DNA of 45,000 nt from the NCBI GenBank assembly GCA_900543715.1, contig UQSX01000017.1:1-45000 (forward strand), read 5' to 3'. Numbering within the stretch: the first letter of the stretch is position 1; each line of letters opens with the position of its first letter. This DNA comes from an uncultured Blautia sp. (GTDB taxonomy: Bacteria; Bacillota; Clostridia; Lachnospirales; Lachnospiraceae). This document shows, in pieces, positions 25,719-32,605 of the stretch. The notes under the pieces were generated by a model that searched no databases, was not told where the DNA came from, and saw only the letters and a list, made by a program, of their open reading frames with translations. The position numbers and the translations under genes are program-made.

Positions 25719-26609
25719 ATGAAGAAGAGACCGATTAGCACTTTTATTATGATATTGTTTTTCTTAGCCGGTTTGTCCTTGCTGCTGTATCCTTTTGTTG
25801 CCAATCAATGGAACAATTACCGGCAGAGCCGGCTGATCAGCAGTTATGATGAGACAGTGTCCCGGATGGAAGAGGAGGGCAGCGTGGACTATGAGGTCCA
25901 ATGGGAAAAGGCACATGCCTACAATGCCTCCCTTCTTCCGTCCATCCTCCCGGATTCTTTTGCAGTGGCGGCAGCTTCTGAGGAGCCGGATCAGGAATAT
26001 ATGGCCTGCCTGAATGTGGCCGGGGACGGGATGATGGGGACGGTGGAGATCCCGAAGATTTCCATAAACCTTCCCATTTATCATACCACTTCGGAGGAAG
26101 TGCTGGAAAAAGCGGCGGGACATCTGGAGGGAAGTTCCCTTCCGGCAGGAGGAGAAAGCACCCATGCAGTGATCTCCGCCCACCGGGGACTGCCCAGCGC
26201 TTCTTTATTTACAGATCTGGATAAACTGGAGGAGGGAGATCATTTCTTTCTGCATGTTCTGGACGATACGCTGGCCTATGAGGTGGACAAACTTTCCGTG
26301 GTGGAACCGGAGGATACCGGGGAGCTGGCTGTGGAAGAGGGAGAAGATCTGGTGACATTGCTTACCTGTACTCCTTATGGGGTGAACAGCCACAGACTGC
26401 TGGTGCGGGGACACAGAGTTCCCTATGAACCGGAAATGGAAGAAAAGGAGAAACCGCTGCTGCCTCTGGGAAGTCTCCACACCAGCTACCTGCTGTGGGT
26501 GATCCTGGGACTCCTGGTTACCGGAGGCTTTATCACAGGTCTGTATATCCTGGATAAGAAAAAGCGGAGCAAAAGGCAGGGAAAAGGGACTGCAGGAACA
26601 GGAAGGTGA
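25719..26609 (+). CDS. class C sortase (pilin polymerase) 1
   Basis: Membrane transpeptidase that joins pilin subunits. ATG 25719 is preferred to an upstream TTG at 25680 because AAGGAG lies 7 bp before it. The 296 residues have an N-terminal membrane helix (about 7-26), then LLYPFVANQWNNYRQSR typical of class C. The sortase core has His155 (ISAHRGLPSA), Cys217 (TLLTCTPYGVNSHRLLVRG) and Arg226. A C-terminal helix (about 252-274) and basic tail complete the class C layout. It is followed 9 bp later by a second, similar sortase. Its substrates are presumably the LPGTG and LPSSG proteins upstream. Confidence 0.9.
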   Translation: MKKRPISTFIMILFFLAGLSLLLYPFVANQWNNYRQSRLISSYDETVSRMEEEGSVDYEVQWEKAHAYNASLLPSILPDSFAVAAASEEPDQEYMACLNVAGDGMMGTVEIPKISINLPIYHTTSEEVLEKAAGHLEGSSLPAGGESTHAVISAHRGLPSASLFTDLDKLEEGDHFFLHVLDDTLAYEVDKLSVVEPEDTGELAVEEGEDLVTLLTCTPYGVNSHRLLVRGHRVPYEPEMEEKEKPLLPLGSLHTSYLLWVILGLLVTGGFITGLYILDKKKRSKRQGKGTAGTGR

Positions 26610-26618
26610 GGAGGATCC

Positions 26619-27494
26619 ATGAAAAAGAAGATCCCGGGAATTCTCTTTGGCATATTGTTTCTGATCGGCTTTGGGATACTGATCTATCCCACGGCGGCGG
26701 ATCAGTGGAATACCTACCGGCAGAGCCGTCTGATCTCTTCTTATGAAGCCGCTGTGGAAAAGATGGAACCGGAGGATTTTTCTCTTCAGTGGGAAAAGGC
26801 CAGGGCTTTTAATGACTCCTTTTCCATTAATAATATTTATGGTGATATATTCGACTCGGATGAACAGAATCTGACGGATACCCCTTACTGGCAGGTGCTG
26901 AATGTAGGCGGGGACGGCGTTATGGGATATCTGTCCATACCGAAGATCCATGTCAGGCTTTCAATCTATCACGGAGTGGAGGAAGAGGTCCTTCAGACTG
27001 GCGTGGGACATTTAAACGGCACCAAACTTCCCATAGGAGGAGAGAGAACCCACAGTGTGCTGGCGGCCCACCGGGGACTGCCAAGCGCCAGACTGTTTAC
27101 AGATATCGACCAGCTGGAAAAGGGAGATCTTTTTTATATCCATATGCTGGACCAGGTCCTGGCTTATCAGGTTGACCAGATCCTGGATATGGTGGATAAG
27201 GACGATACCGCTGTATTGGAGGAAGCCCTTCAGATCCAGGAGGGAAAAGATCTGGTGACGCTGTTTACCTGTACTCCTTACGGGGTGAACAGCCACAGGC
27301 TGCTGGTGCGGGGAACCAGAGTTCCTTACACCGGGCAGGAGGATATTGCAGCCACCCCTGCCGAGACTATGCTGGAAGCCGTGCAGAATTATTATATGCT
27401 GTATCTGATCCTGGGGATATCGGTTACCTTGCTGGGGATCCTATTGCTCCGGGTGATCCTGAGGCCTGGGAAAAGAGAAAAAAGAGGAAGTTAA
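26619..27494 (+). CDS. class C sortase 2
   Basis: Second pilus sortase, 291 residues, clearly a relative of the first: same N-terminal helix, IYPTAADQWNTYRQSRLISS, His151 (LAAHRGLPSA), Cys218 (TLFTCTPYGVNSHRLLVRG) and Arg227, and a C-terminal helix with a basic tail. GGTGAGGAGG precedes the ATG. Tandem sortases usually differ in the subunit they add, so one may build the shaft and the other attach the tip or accessory subunits; which is which cannot be read here. The next gene starts 47 bp downstream with its own AGGAGGG site. Confidence 0.9.
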   Translation: MKKKIPGILFGILFLIGFGILIYPTAADQWNTYRQSRLISSYEAAVEKMEPEDFSLQWEKARAFNDSFSINNIYGDIFDSDEQNLTDTPYWQVLNVGGDGVMGYLSIPKIHVRLSIYHGVEEEVLQTGVGHLNGTKLPIGGERTHSVLAAHRGLPSARLFTDIDQLEKGDLFYIHMLDQVLAYQVDQILDMVDKDDTAVLEEALQIQEGKDLVTLFTCTPYGVNSHRLLVRGTRVPYTGQEDIAATPAETMLEAVQNYYMLYLILGISVTLLGILLLRVILRPGKREKRGS

Positions 27495-27541
27495 ATGGTA
27501 ATTGCAATACTTTACAGATAGAGAAACTAGGAGGGTAAAAG

Positions 27542-28588
27542 GTGAAGATGAAGAAAAAAATCAAACAGGCGGCCGCCGCCGTCCTTACCCTGATGCTGAC
27601 CCTGCCGGCGTTTTTTTCCAGCGCCCAGGCGGCTGTGGGGATTGATACGCAGAGAGACTGTTTTGTGGATTTCCAGCTGGACGGCGCCTTTGAAGAACTG
27701 GCCGGACAGGATGAAAATCTGGAAGAGCCGGTGACGGTACGTCTTTATAAGGTGGCAGATGTGAAAGAATCGGGAGCTTATCTGCCGGAGGCAGAGTTTG
27801 AGGCTCTGGCCCTTGACCGTGTGGATCATGAGACCACTGCCGAAGAGTGGGCGGACAAGGCAGAAACCGCGGGAGAGATCCTGGAAGGCCTTTCCACGGA
27901 AGCCCAGACGGCTCTGTTAAGCGCCAGGGTAACTCTGGCGAAGGGAAAGGGAAGCACAGGGTCTTTACAGCCCGGGCTGTATCTGGTGATGACAGACAGC
28001 GTCCGTTCTCCGGAATATATCTACAGCTTTACGCCCTACCTTCTGTCATTGCCCGGCAACTATTATTCCGAGGAGCATCCGGATGACTCCTGGCAGTACA
28101 GTGTTACAGTAGGATTAAAGCCAGAGCAGGAGCTTCGGTACGGCAGCCTGGAGATCATCAAGACGCTGGAAGCCTACAACGCCACATTAGGGGGCGCAGA
28201 CTTTATTTTTTCTGTGGAAGCAGTAAGACAGGGAAAAACCGTATACAGCGATGTGGTCTCTCTGTCCTTTGACGGACCGGGTACGAAACGTGTTTTGATC
28301 GACCGTCTGCCGGCAGGATCCCAGGTAACGGTGACTGAGGTCTACAGCGGTTCCTGTTATGTGCTTACCAGTCCGGGAAGCCAGGATACTCAGATCCGGG
28401 CGGATCAGGTGTCTCAGACAGCTTTCTCCAACACTTATGATGAAGAGAATAATGGAGGCTCCAGTATTGTGAACCGCTTTATTTATACTCCCGAAGATCC
28501 GGAAGGGGAAGCTTCGCCGGAAGAGGAGATCTCCGGAACCTGGACCTGGCAGCAGCAAAGAGACAGCGCCCTGGAGAAAGAGGATTAG
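27542..28588 (+). CDS. secreted fimbrial-like protein without sorting signal
   Basis: Extracellular protein of 348 residues. GTG 27542 sits 6 bp after AGGAGGG; ATG 27548 is possible. A signal peptide (to about residue 31, SAQA) is followed by a domain with VTVRLYKVADVKESGAYLPE, as in fimbrial isopeptide proteins. A Cna-B-like domain comes next (about 198-300, YGSLEIIKTLEAYNATLGGA). The C-terminus is acidic and ends DSALEKED, without LPXTG or a membrane helix. I found no continuation in another frame, so it does not look like a recent frameshift. It may be carried on the pilus by other means, or act as a released subunit. It lies between the sortases and the SipW-type genes. Confidence 0.7.
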   Translation: MKMKKKIKQAAAAVLTLMLTLPAFFSSAQAAVGIDTQRDCFVDFQLDGAFEELAGQDENLEEPVTVRLYKVADVKESGAYLPEAEFEALALDRVDHETTAEEWADKAETAGEILEGLSTEAQTALLSARVTLAKGKGSTGSLQPGLYLVMTDSVRSPEYIYSFTPYLLSLPGNYYSEEHPDDSWQYSVTVGLKPEQELRYGSLEIIKTLEAYNATLGGADFIFSVEAVRQGKTVYSDVVSLSFDGPGTKRVLIDRLPAGSQVTVTEVYSGSCYVLTSPGSQDTQIRADQVSQTAFSNTYDEENNGGSSIVNRFIYTPEDPEGEASPEEEISGTWTWQQQRDSALEKED

Positions 28589-28590
28589 CG

Positions 28591-28649
28591 CCTTGGGGCA
28601 GCCGCCAAATGGACATGCCTGCATGTCCGCCGGGCTCGTTGCCCCAAGG
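28591..28649. repeat. nested hairpin between the fimbrial-like and TasA-like genes
   Basis: Outer arms CCTTGGGGCA (28591-28600) and TGCCCCAAGG (28640-28649) are perfect over 10 bp and enclose GGACATGC/GCATGTCC (28611-28618 and 28621-28628). The element fills the intergenic gap and ends 5 bp before the next ribosome site. There is no T-run. It may control mRNA stability or be a small mobile palindromic element. Confidence 0.75.
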
Positions 28650-28671
28650 AATAAAGGAGGAGAAATTGCGG

Positions 28672-29205
28672 ATGAAAAATCGATGGATAAAAAATAAAAC
28701 ACTGGCTCTGGGGGCCGGGGCCTTTCTGCTTACCGCAGGGATTTCTGCGGGAACGGCGATGGCTTATTTCACCACCTATACCCAGGTCAGCGGCACGGTG
28801 CCTCTTTCCCTGGGGGAGATCGAGACTATCCCGGACGAGGAAGTGACAGACTGGGAGAAGCGTGTGACCATAGAGAATACCGGGGATATGGAATGCTTTG
28901 TCCGTGTCCGTGCCTTTGCAGGAAGTCAGTATCAGGACGGCCTGGTATACAGCGGTGAAAACTGGAGCCTGGCTGCCGACGGCTATTATTATTACAGTGA
29001 GATCCTTTCTCCTGGTGAGCGTTCCGGAGAACTGCGGATTGCCATTGACAACATGGAAAGCAATCAGAGCTTTAACGTGATCGTGGTACAGGAAAGCGCT
29101 CCTGTGATCTACGATGGGGACGGAAATCCCACCGGAGACTGGGATCATATCCTGGATTCCGGAGAAAATGTTTATGACAGCAGTGAGGAGGTGGGTGAAT
29201 CATGA
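28672..29205 (+). CDS. SipW-type secreted protein, TasA/CalY-like (1)
   Basis: Exported protein of 177 residues with a SipW-dependent signal: MKNRWIKNKTLALGAGAFL and ...TAMAYFTTYTQVSG, the AxAYF junction being typical of TasA/camelysin proteins. ATG 28672 is chosen for GGAGG at 28656-28660; an ATG at 28609 in frame lies in the hairpin. The body is beta-rich with EIETIPDEEVTDWEKRVTIE and many aromatic residues, like TasA-type fibre subunits. It overlaps the next gene (ATGA) and is part of a group ending with a sipW gene. Fibre formation is inferred from the family and its signal peptidase partner. Confidence 0.75.
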   Translation: MKNRWIKNKTLALGAGAFLLTAGISAGTAMAYFTTYTQVSGTVPLSLGEIETIPDEEVTDWEKRVTIENTGDMECFVRVRAFAGSQYQDGLVYSGENWSLAADGYYYYSEILSPGERSGELRIAIDNMESNQSFNVIVVQESAPVIYDGDGNPTGDWDHILDSGENVYDSSEEVGES

Positions 29206-29963
29206 AGAAGAAAATACCAGTAGTGCCTACAGTCCTTCTATCAGCGGCAGCCCTGCTCCTGGCAGGCAGCACCGTAGGAAGCACCCGGGCAGCCCTCACC
29301 TACTTCAGTGAAAACTATTCCGCTTCTGTAAATATCTCCCAGATCGGCGTCAGCATCGAGGAAAACGGAGAAACAGTCAGCAGCCGGGATTACGCAGGAA
29401 ACGACCAGTGGAACGAGACCAGCACCAGCCTTTTTACGAACCTTCTGGATACAGAAAACGGCGAGACCCTGGCCCTTGGAAAGAAATATGACGATTCCAT
29501 TACAGTGACGAACAGCGGCTCTATCGATACCTTTGTACGAGTGATCGTTACCAAGAGCTGGCAGGACAGGGAAGGGAACAAGGATACCTCTTTAGATCCT
29601 GACTTTATCCAGTTAAACTTCCTTACGGAAAACGGCTGGCAGATCGATGAGGGTGCCTCTACAGCAGAGCGTACAGTCCTTTATTATACAAACCTCCTGG
29701 CGCCGGGAGAGAGCACCCCGGAACTTTTAGGACAGGATGCCCTTTCCATTGACAGTGCTGTGGGAAGCAAGGTAACCAAGACAGAGACACAGACAGACGA
29801 AGGCACGGTGATCACTACCGAGTATGCCTATGACGGATACAGCTTCCACGTAGAAGTGGAGGCAGACGCAGTCCAGACCCATAATGCTGCAGACGCCATC
29901 AAGAGCGCCTGGGGCGTGGATGTAAATGTTTCTGAAGACGGAAACAGCATCAGCTTACGATAG
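29202..29963 (+). CDS. SipW-type secreted protein, TasA/CalY-like (2)
   Basis: A 253-residue relative of the preceding product in type. The signal peptide ends STVGSTRAALTYFSENYSA, again the alanine-rich junction followed by an aromatic YF. The mature part has SVNISQIGVSIEENGETVSS, then DDSITVTNSGSIDTFVRVIV, the beta-sandwich pattern seen in TasA/camelysin proteins. It overlaps the upstream gene by 4 bp and is followed after 13 bp by the next surface gene. The two may form a mixed fibre, as TasA and TapA do in Bacillus; this is inference. Confidence 0.75.
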   Translation: MKKKIPVVPTVLLSAAALLLAGSTVGSTRAALTYFSENYSASVNISQIGVSIEENGETVSSRDYAGNDQWNETSTSLFTNLLDTENGETLALGKKYDDSITVTNSGSIDTFVRVIVTKSWQDREGNKDTSLDPDFIQLNFLTENGWQIDEGASTAERTVLYYTNLLAPGESTPELLGQDALSIDSAVGSKVTKTETQTDEGTVITTEYAYDGYSFHVEVEADAVQTHNAADAIKSAWGVDVNVSEDGNSISLR

Positions 29964-29976
29964 GAGGTACAAAAGG

Positions 29977-30771
29977 ATGAGAAAGAAAGTTTTGTGCCTT
30001 GTCATGACCGGGGCAGTGATCGCCGGGACCATGACCGTAGGCACCGGGACAACCGTTTATGCAGAAGACTTTACCAGCCAGGGAGACTGGTCCGTAATCT
30101 TTAACGGGGATGGGATGGAGAGCAGCTTCAGTTCCCAGGAGATGGCCGATGAGATCTACGGGATCCTTCCCGGGGACAGCATCGAGATAAAAGTAGATGT
30201 CAGAAATGACAGCCAGGAAGATACGGACTGGTACATGTCCAACGAAGTATTAAAGAGCCTGGAAGAAGGGAGCACCGCCCAGGGAGGAGCCTACGGTTAC
30301 TATCTGCGGTATGTGAACGGATCCGGAGAGGAGACCGTACTCTTTGACAGCGACACCATCGGAGGAGACGAAGGGGAGGGAGCGCTTCAGGAAGTCACCG
30401 GATCTTTGGAAGATTACTTCTACCTGGACCGGCTGGAAAGTGAAGAGGGAGGAAGCGTATACCTGACGGTAGCTCTCGACGGGGAGACCCAGGGAAACGA
30501 TTATCAGAATACACTGGCCCAGCTGCAGATGAACTTTGCCACTGAGATCGTCCAGCCGGAGACGGTGCAGGAAGAGGACAAGGTGGTCAAACGGACAGTG
30601 AAGGAAGAGGACCGGACCATCTACCGGACCCGGAGGGTAAAGACCGGAGATGAGAGCCAGATGCTCCTTTTCAGTACCATTGCCCTGGTGAGCGGGCTGG
30701 TCCTGCTGGGATCAGGGGTGATGGTCCTGAAAAAGAAGAAGGACAGTGAGGAAGGAGAGTTGAGATCATGA
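29977..30771 (+). CDS. surface protein with non-canonical VKTGD sorting-like signal
   Basis: A 264-residue surface protein. ATG 29977 is supported by AGGAGGT 8 bp upstream. It has a signal peptide (to about 29, TVYA), a domain with DWSVIFNGDGMESSFSSQEM and ILPGDSIEIKVDVRNDSQED (a beta-sandwich look), a charged stalk (about 200-225) and then RRVKTGDESQ, a membrane helix and KKKKDSEEGE. The VKTGD plus helix plus basic tail resembles LPXTG-type signals of clostridia but lacks LP. It could be sortase-anchored by a different sortase, or simply membrane-held. It overlaps the next gene by 4 bp. Confidence 0.7.
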   Translation: MRKKVLCLVMTGAVIAGTMTVGTGTTVYAEDFTSQGDWSVIFNGDGMESSFSSQEMADEIYGILPGDSIEIKVDVRNDSQEDTDWYMSNEVLKSLEEGSTAQGGAYGYYLRYVNGSGEETVLFDSDTIGGDEGEGALQEVTGSLEDYFYLDRLESEEGGSVYLTVALDGETQGNDYQNTLAQLQMNFATEIVQPETVQEEDKVVKRTVKEEDRTIYRTRRVKTGDESQMLLFSTIALVSGLVLLGSGVMVLKKKKDSEEGELRS

Positions 30772-31925
30772 GAAAGTTCAAAAAACTTCTGACAGCATTG
30801 CTCAGTGCCTCCATGGCCCTCAGCTTTTCCACAGTTTCTGCATGGGCAGAAGACTATACTTACACGGTTACATTCTATGCAGGAAACCAGGGAACCTTTG
30901 CCAACATGGATGATCTCAGCGTCAGCGGAAAGGGTACCCCCCAGATTTCCATGGAAGGAGATAAGATCACTGTCAGCGGTCTTATCCAGGGAGATGTGAT
31001 CTCCTTTGATGTGAACCAGGGAGCCGTGAGTCTGGAGGAGGACAGCAAGTATTATGTCCAGGGGCTCCGGTTAAGCGGCCGGGACAATGATGAACAGATG
31101 GAAGCCCCGGCTTTCTGGGTGACCGGAGATCAGGATTATGTGGTTGCCTACGGGATCCAGGGAGATATGACCAGCTATACGGTCAGCTACGTAGATGAAG
31201 CCGGAAATGAACTGGCGCCCAGCCGGACCTACTACGGAAATGTAGGGGACAAGCCGGTGGTAGCCTACCTGTACATGGACGGGTACATGCCCCAGGCACT
31301 GACCCTTACCCAGACCCTCAGCGCGAACCAGGCAGAGAATGTTTTCACCTTTGAATACAGCCCCAATCCGGTGGAGGTAATACCGGGAGAAACAGTTACA
31401 GTTACTACCGTAGAGCCGGGGACCACCAATGTGATCACCCAGCAGGTACCGGTAAGAGGAACCGGTGTTACAGGTACAGCGGGAACAGCCGATACAGGAA
31501 CCACTGGAACCGGTACTGGAACGGACGGAACTACTGGGACTGTCACAGGAACGGCAGAGACTGCCGGAGATACAGGAACAGCCGGAACTGGAACCGCAGG
31601 AACTACAGATGACGGAAATGCAGGGGTGATCGGCGGTGACAACCAGACCGGAACAGCCAATGCCGGAGAAGATACCCAGGCAGGCCAGGCCGGAGAAGAA
31701 GGCCAGACAGGAGATGGAACCGAGGAGATCCAGGATGAGGAGACCCCATTAGGTCAGATCGACCTGGATGAAGGAGAAGAGGAAGCAGGAGATGCCCAGG
31801 CAGAACCGGAAAGCCGGGACAGCAGCCAGGGAAGCGCCTTTCCCATAGCAGTAGGCGTAGCCGGAGTAGCTGTAGCAGCTATCGTAGTGGGCGGTATTAT
31901 CCTGCTGAGAATGAGAAGAAAATAA
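30768..31925 (+). CDS. surface protein with MucBP-like domain and Gly/Thr-rich stalk
   Basis: A 385-residue surface protein with a signal peptide (to about 27, SAWA), an N-terminal domain (about 28-130), a MucBP-like segment (about 137-205, YTVSYVDEAGNELAPSRTYY) and a low-complexity stalk. The stalk runs from about residue 229 to 285 and is built of TGTAGTADTGTT-like Gly-Thr repeats, followed by an acidic region. A C-terminal helix (about 360-381) and RMRRK end it; there is no LPXTG. MucBP-like domains can bind mucin or other partners, which fits a gut surface locus. The Gly-Thr repeats could vary in number between strains. Confidence 0.7.
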   Translation: MRKFKKLLTALLSASMALSFSTVSAWAEDYTYTVTFYAGNQGTFANMDDLSVSGKGTPQISMEGDKITVSGLIQGDVISFDVNQGAVSLEEDSKYYVQGLRLSGRDNDEQMEAPAFWVTGDQDYVVAYGIQGDMTSYTVSYVDEAGNELAPSRTYYGNVGDKPVVAYLYMDGYMPQALTLTQTLSANQAENVFTFEYSPNPVEVIPGETVTVTTVEPGTTNVITQQVPVRGTGVTGTAGTADTGTTGTGTGTDGTTGTVTGTAETAGDTGTAGTGTAGTTDDGNAGVIGGDNQTGTANAGEDTQAGQAGEEGQTGDGTEEIQDEETPLGQIDLDEGEEEAGDAQAEPESRDSSQGSAFPIAVGVAGVAVAAIVVGGIILLRMRRK

Positions 31926-31992
31926 AAAAATAAAAAGATAGAAACTTGACATCATAAGAACAGACAGAAAAATGACAGAAAGGATTTCCGTC

Positions 31993-32505
31993 ATGAACAG
32001 GAAAGAGAGAAAAAGCCCAGTGGCTGTGTTATGCAGTGCACTGGGCACTGTTTTATTAATTTTACTGGTGGCCCTGTGCCTGCCGCTTACCCTGCCCAGG
32101 GTCATGGGATATGACATTTATACAGTAGTCAGCGGCAGCATGGAGCCGGCGATCCCTACGGGAAGTCTGGTATATATAGAGAGTGCCCAGCCAGAGGAGA
32201 TCAAAGAAGGAGATGTGATCGCCTTTTACGGAGCCAGAGATTCAGCAGCGGTGATCACCCACCGGGTAGTGGAGAATAATACCCTTATGGGACAGTTTAC
32301 CACCAAGGGTGATGCTAATGAGAAAGCAGACGTAAATCCGGTAGATTATGAGGATTTTATTGGAAAAGCGGCCATGTCAATCCCATGGCTGGGAAAAGCT
32401 GCTCAGCTGTTTACCAGTATCCAGGGAAAAGCTGCTGCCGGAGCCGTGATTATAGCAGCTATGCTCTTTCATTTGATCGGTAACCTCCTAGAAGGAAAAA
32501 AATAA
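31993..32505 (+). CDS. sipW: SipW-type signal peptidase I
   Basis: Membrane endopeptidase that cuts SipW-dependent signal peptides, here presumably those of the two TasA-like proteins. ATG 31993 has AAAGGA 8 bp upstream; ATG 31972 has no site. The 170 residues have helix 1 (about 15-35), catalytic Ser49 in VVSGSMEPAIPTG and His90 in VITHRVVEN, the Ser/His dyad of the ER/archaeal/SipW type rather than Ser/Lys. A second helix lies at the C-terminus (about 145-163). It is the last gene of the fibre locus, 67 bp after the MucBP protein. Confidence 0.88.
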   Translation: MNRKERKSPVAVLCSALGTVLLILLVALCLPLTLPRVMGYDIYTVVSGSMEPAIPTGSLVYIESAQPEEIKEGDVIAFYGARDSAAVITHRVVENNTLMGQFTTKGDANEKADVNPVDYEDFIGKAAMSIPWLGKAAQLFTSIQGKAAAGAVIIAAMLFHLIGNLLEGKK

Positions 32506-32534
32506 AGAAAAATCAGGAATCCCTGCCATAAATA

Positions 32535-32593
32535 TTGAGTTCTGAAAGAGAATAGAATATAGTTATAGATAAGACATAAAAGGCTTATCTATA
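32535..32593 (+). promoter_or_regulatory. promoter and operator of the hybrid kinase gene
   Basis: TTGAGT at 32535-32540 is followed after 17 bp by TATAGT at 32558-32563. A perfect inverted repeat TATAGATAAG/CTTATCTATA (32564-32573 and 32584-32593) starts right behind the -10 box and ends at the AGGAG ribosome site. It could be an operator, or an RNA hairpin masking the site. Confidence 0.6.
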
Positions 32594-32605
32594 GGAGAAG
32601 ACAAA

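Noticed and set aside
28588..28672. Frameshift that removed an LPXTG from the fimbrial-like protein
   Set aside because: Reading the other frames near the end gave no LPXTG-like motif or membrane helix.
31265..31660. 131-residue Pro/Val-rich frame on the minus strand
   Set aside because: It mirrors the Gly-Thr repeat stalk of the plus-strand surface gene; low complexity explains it.
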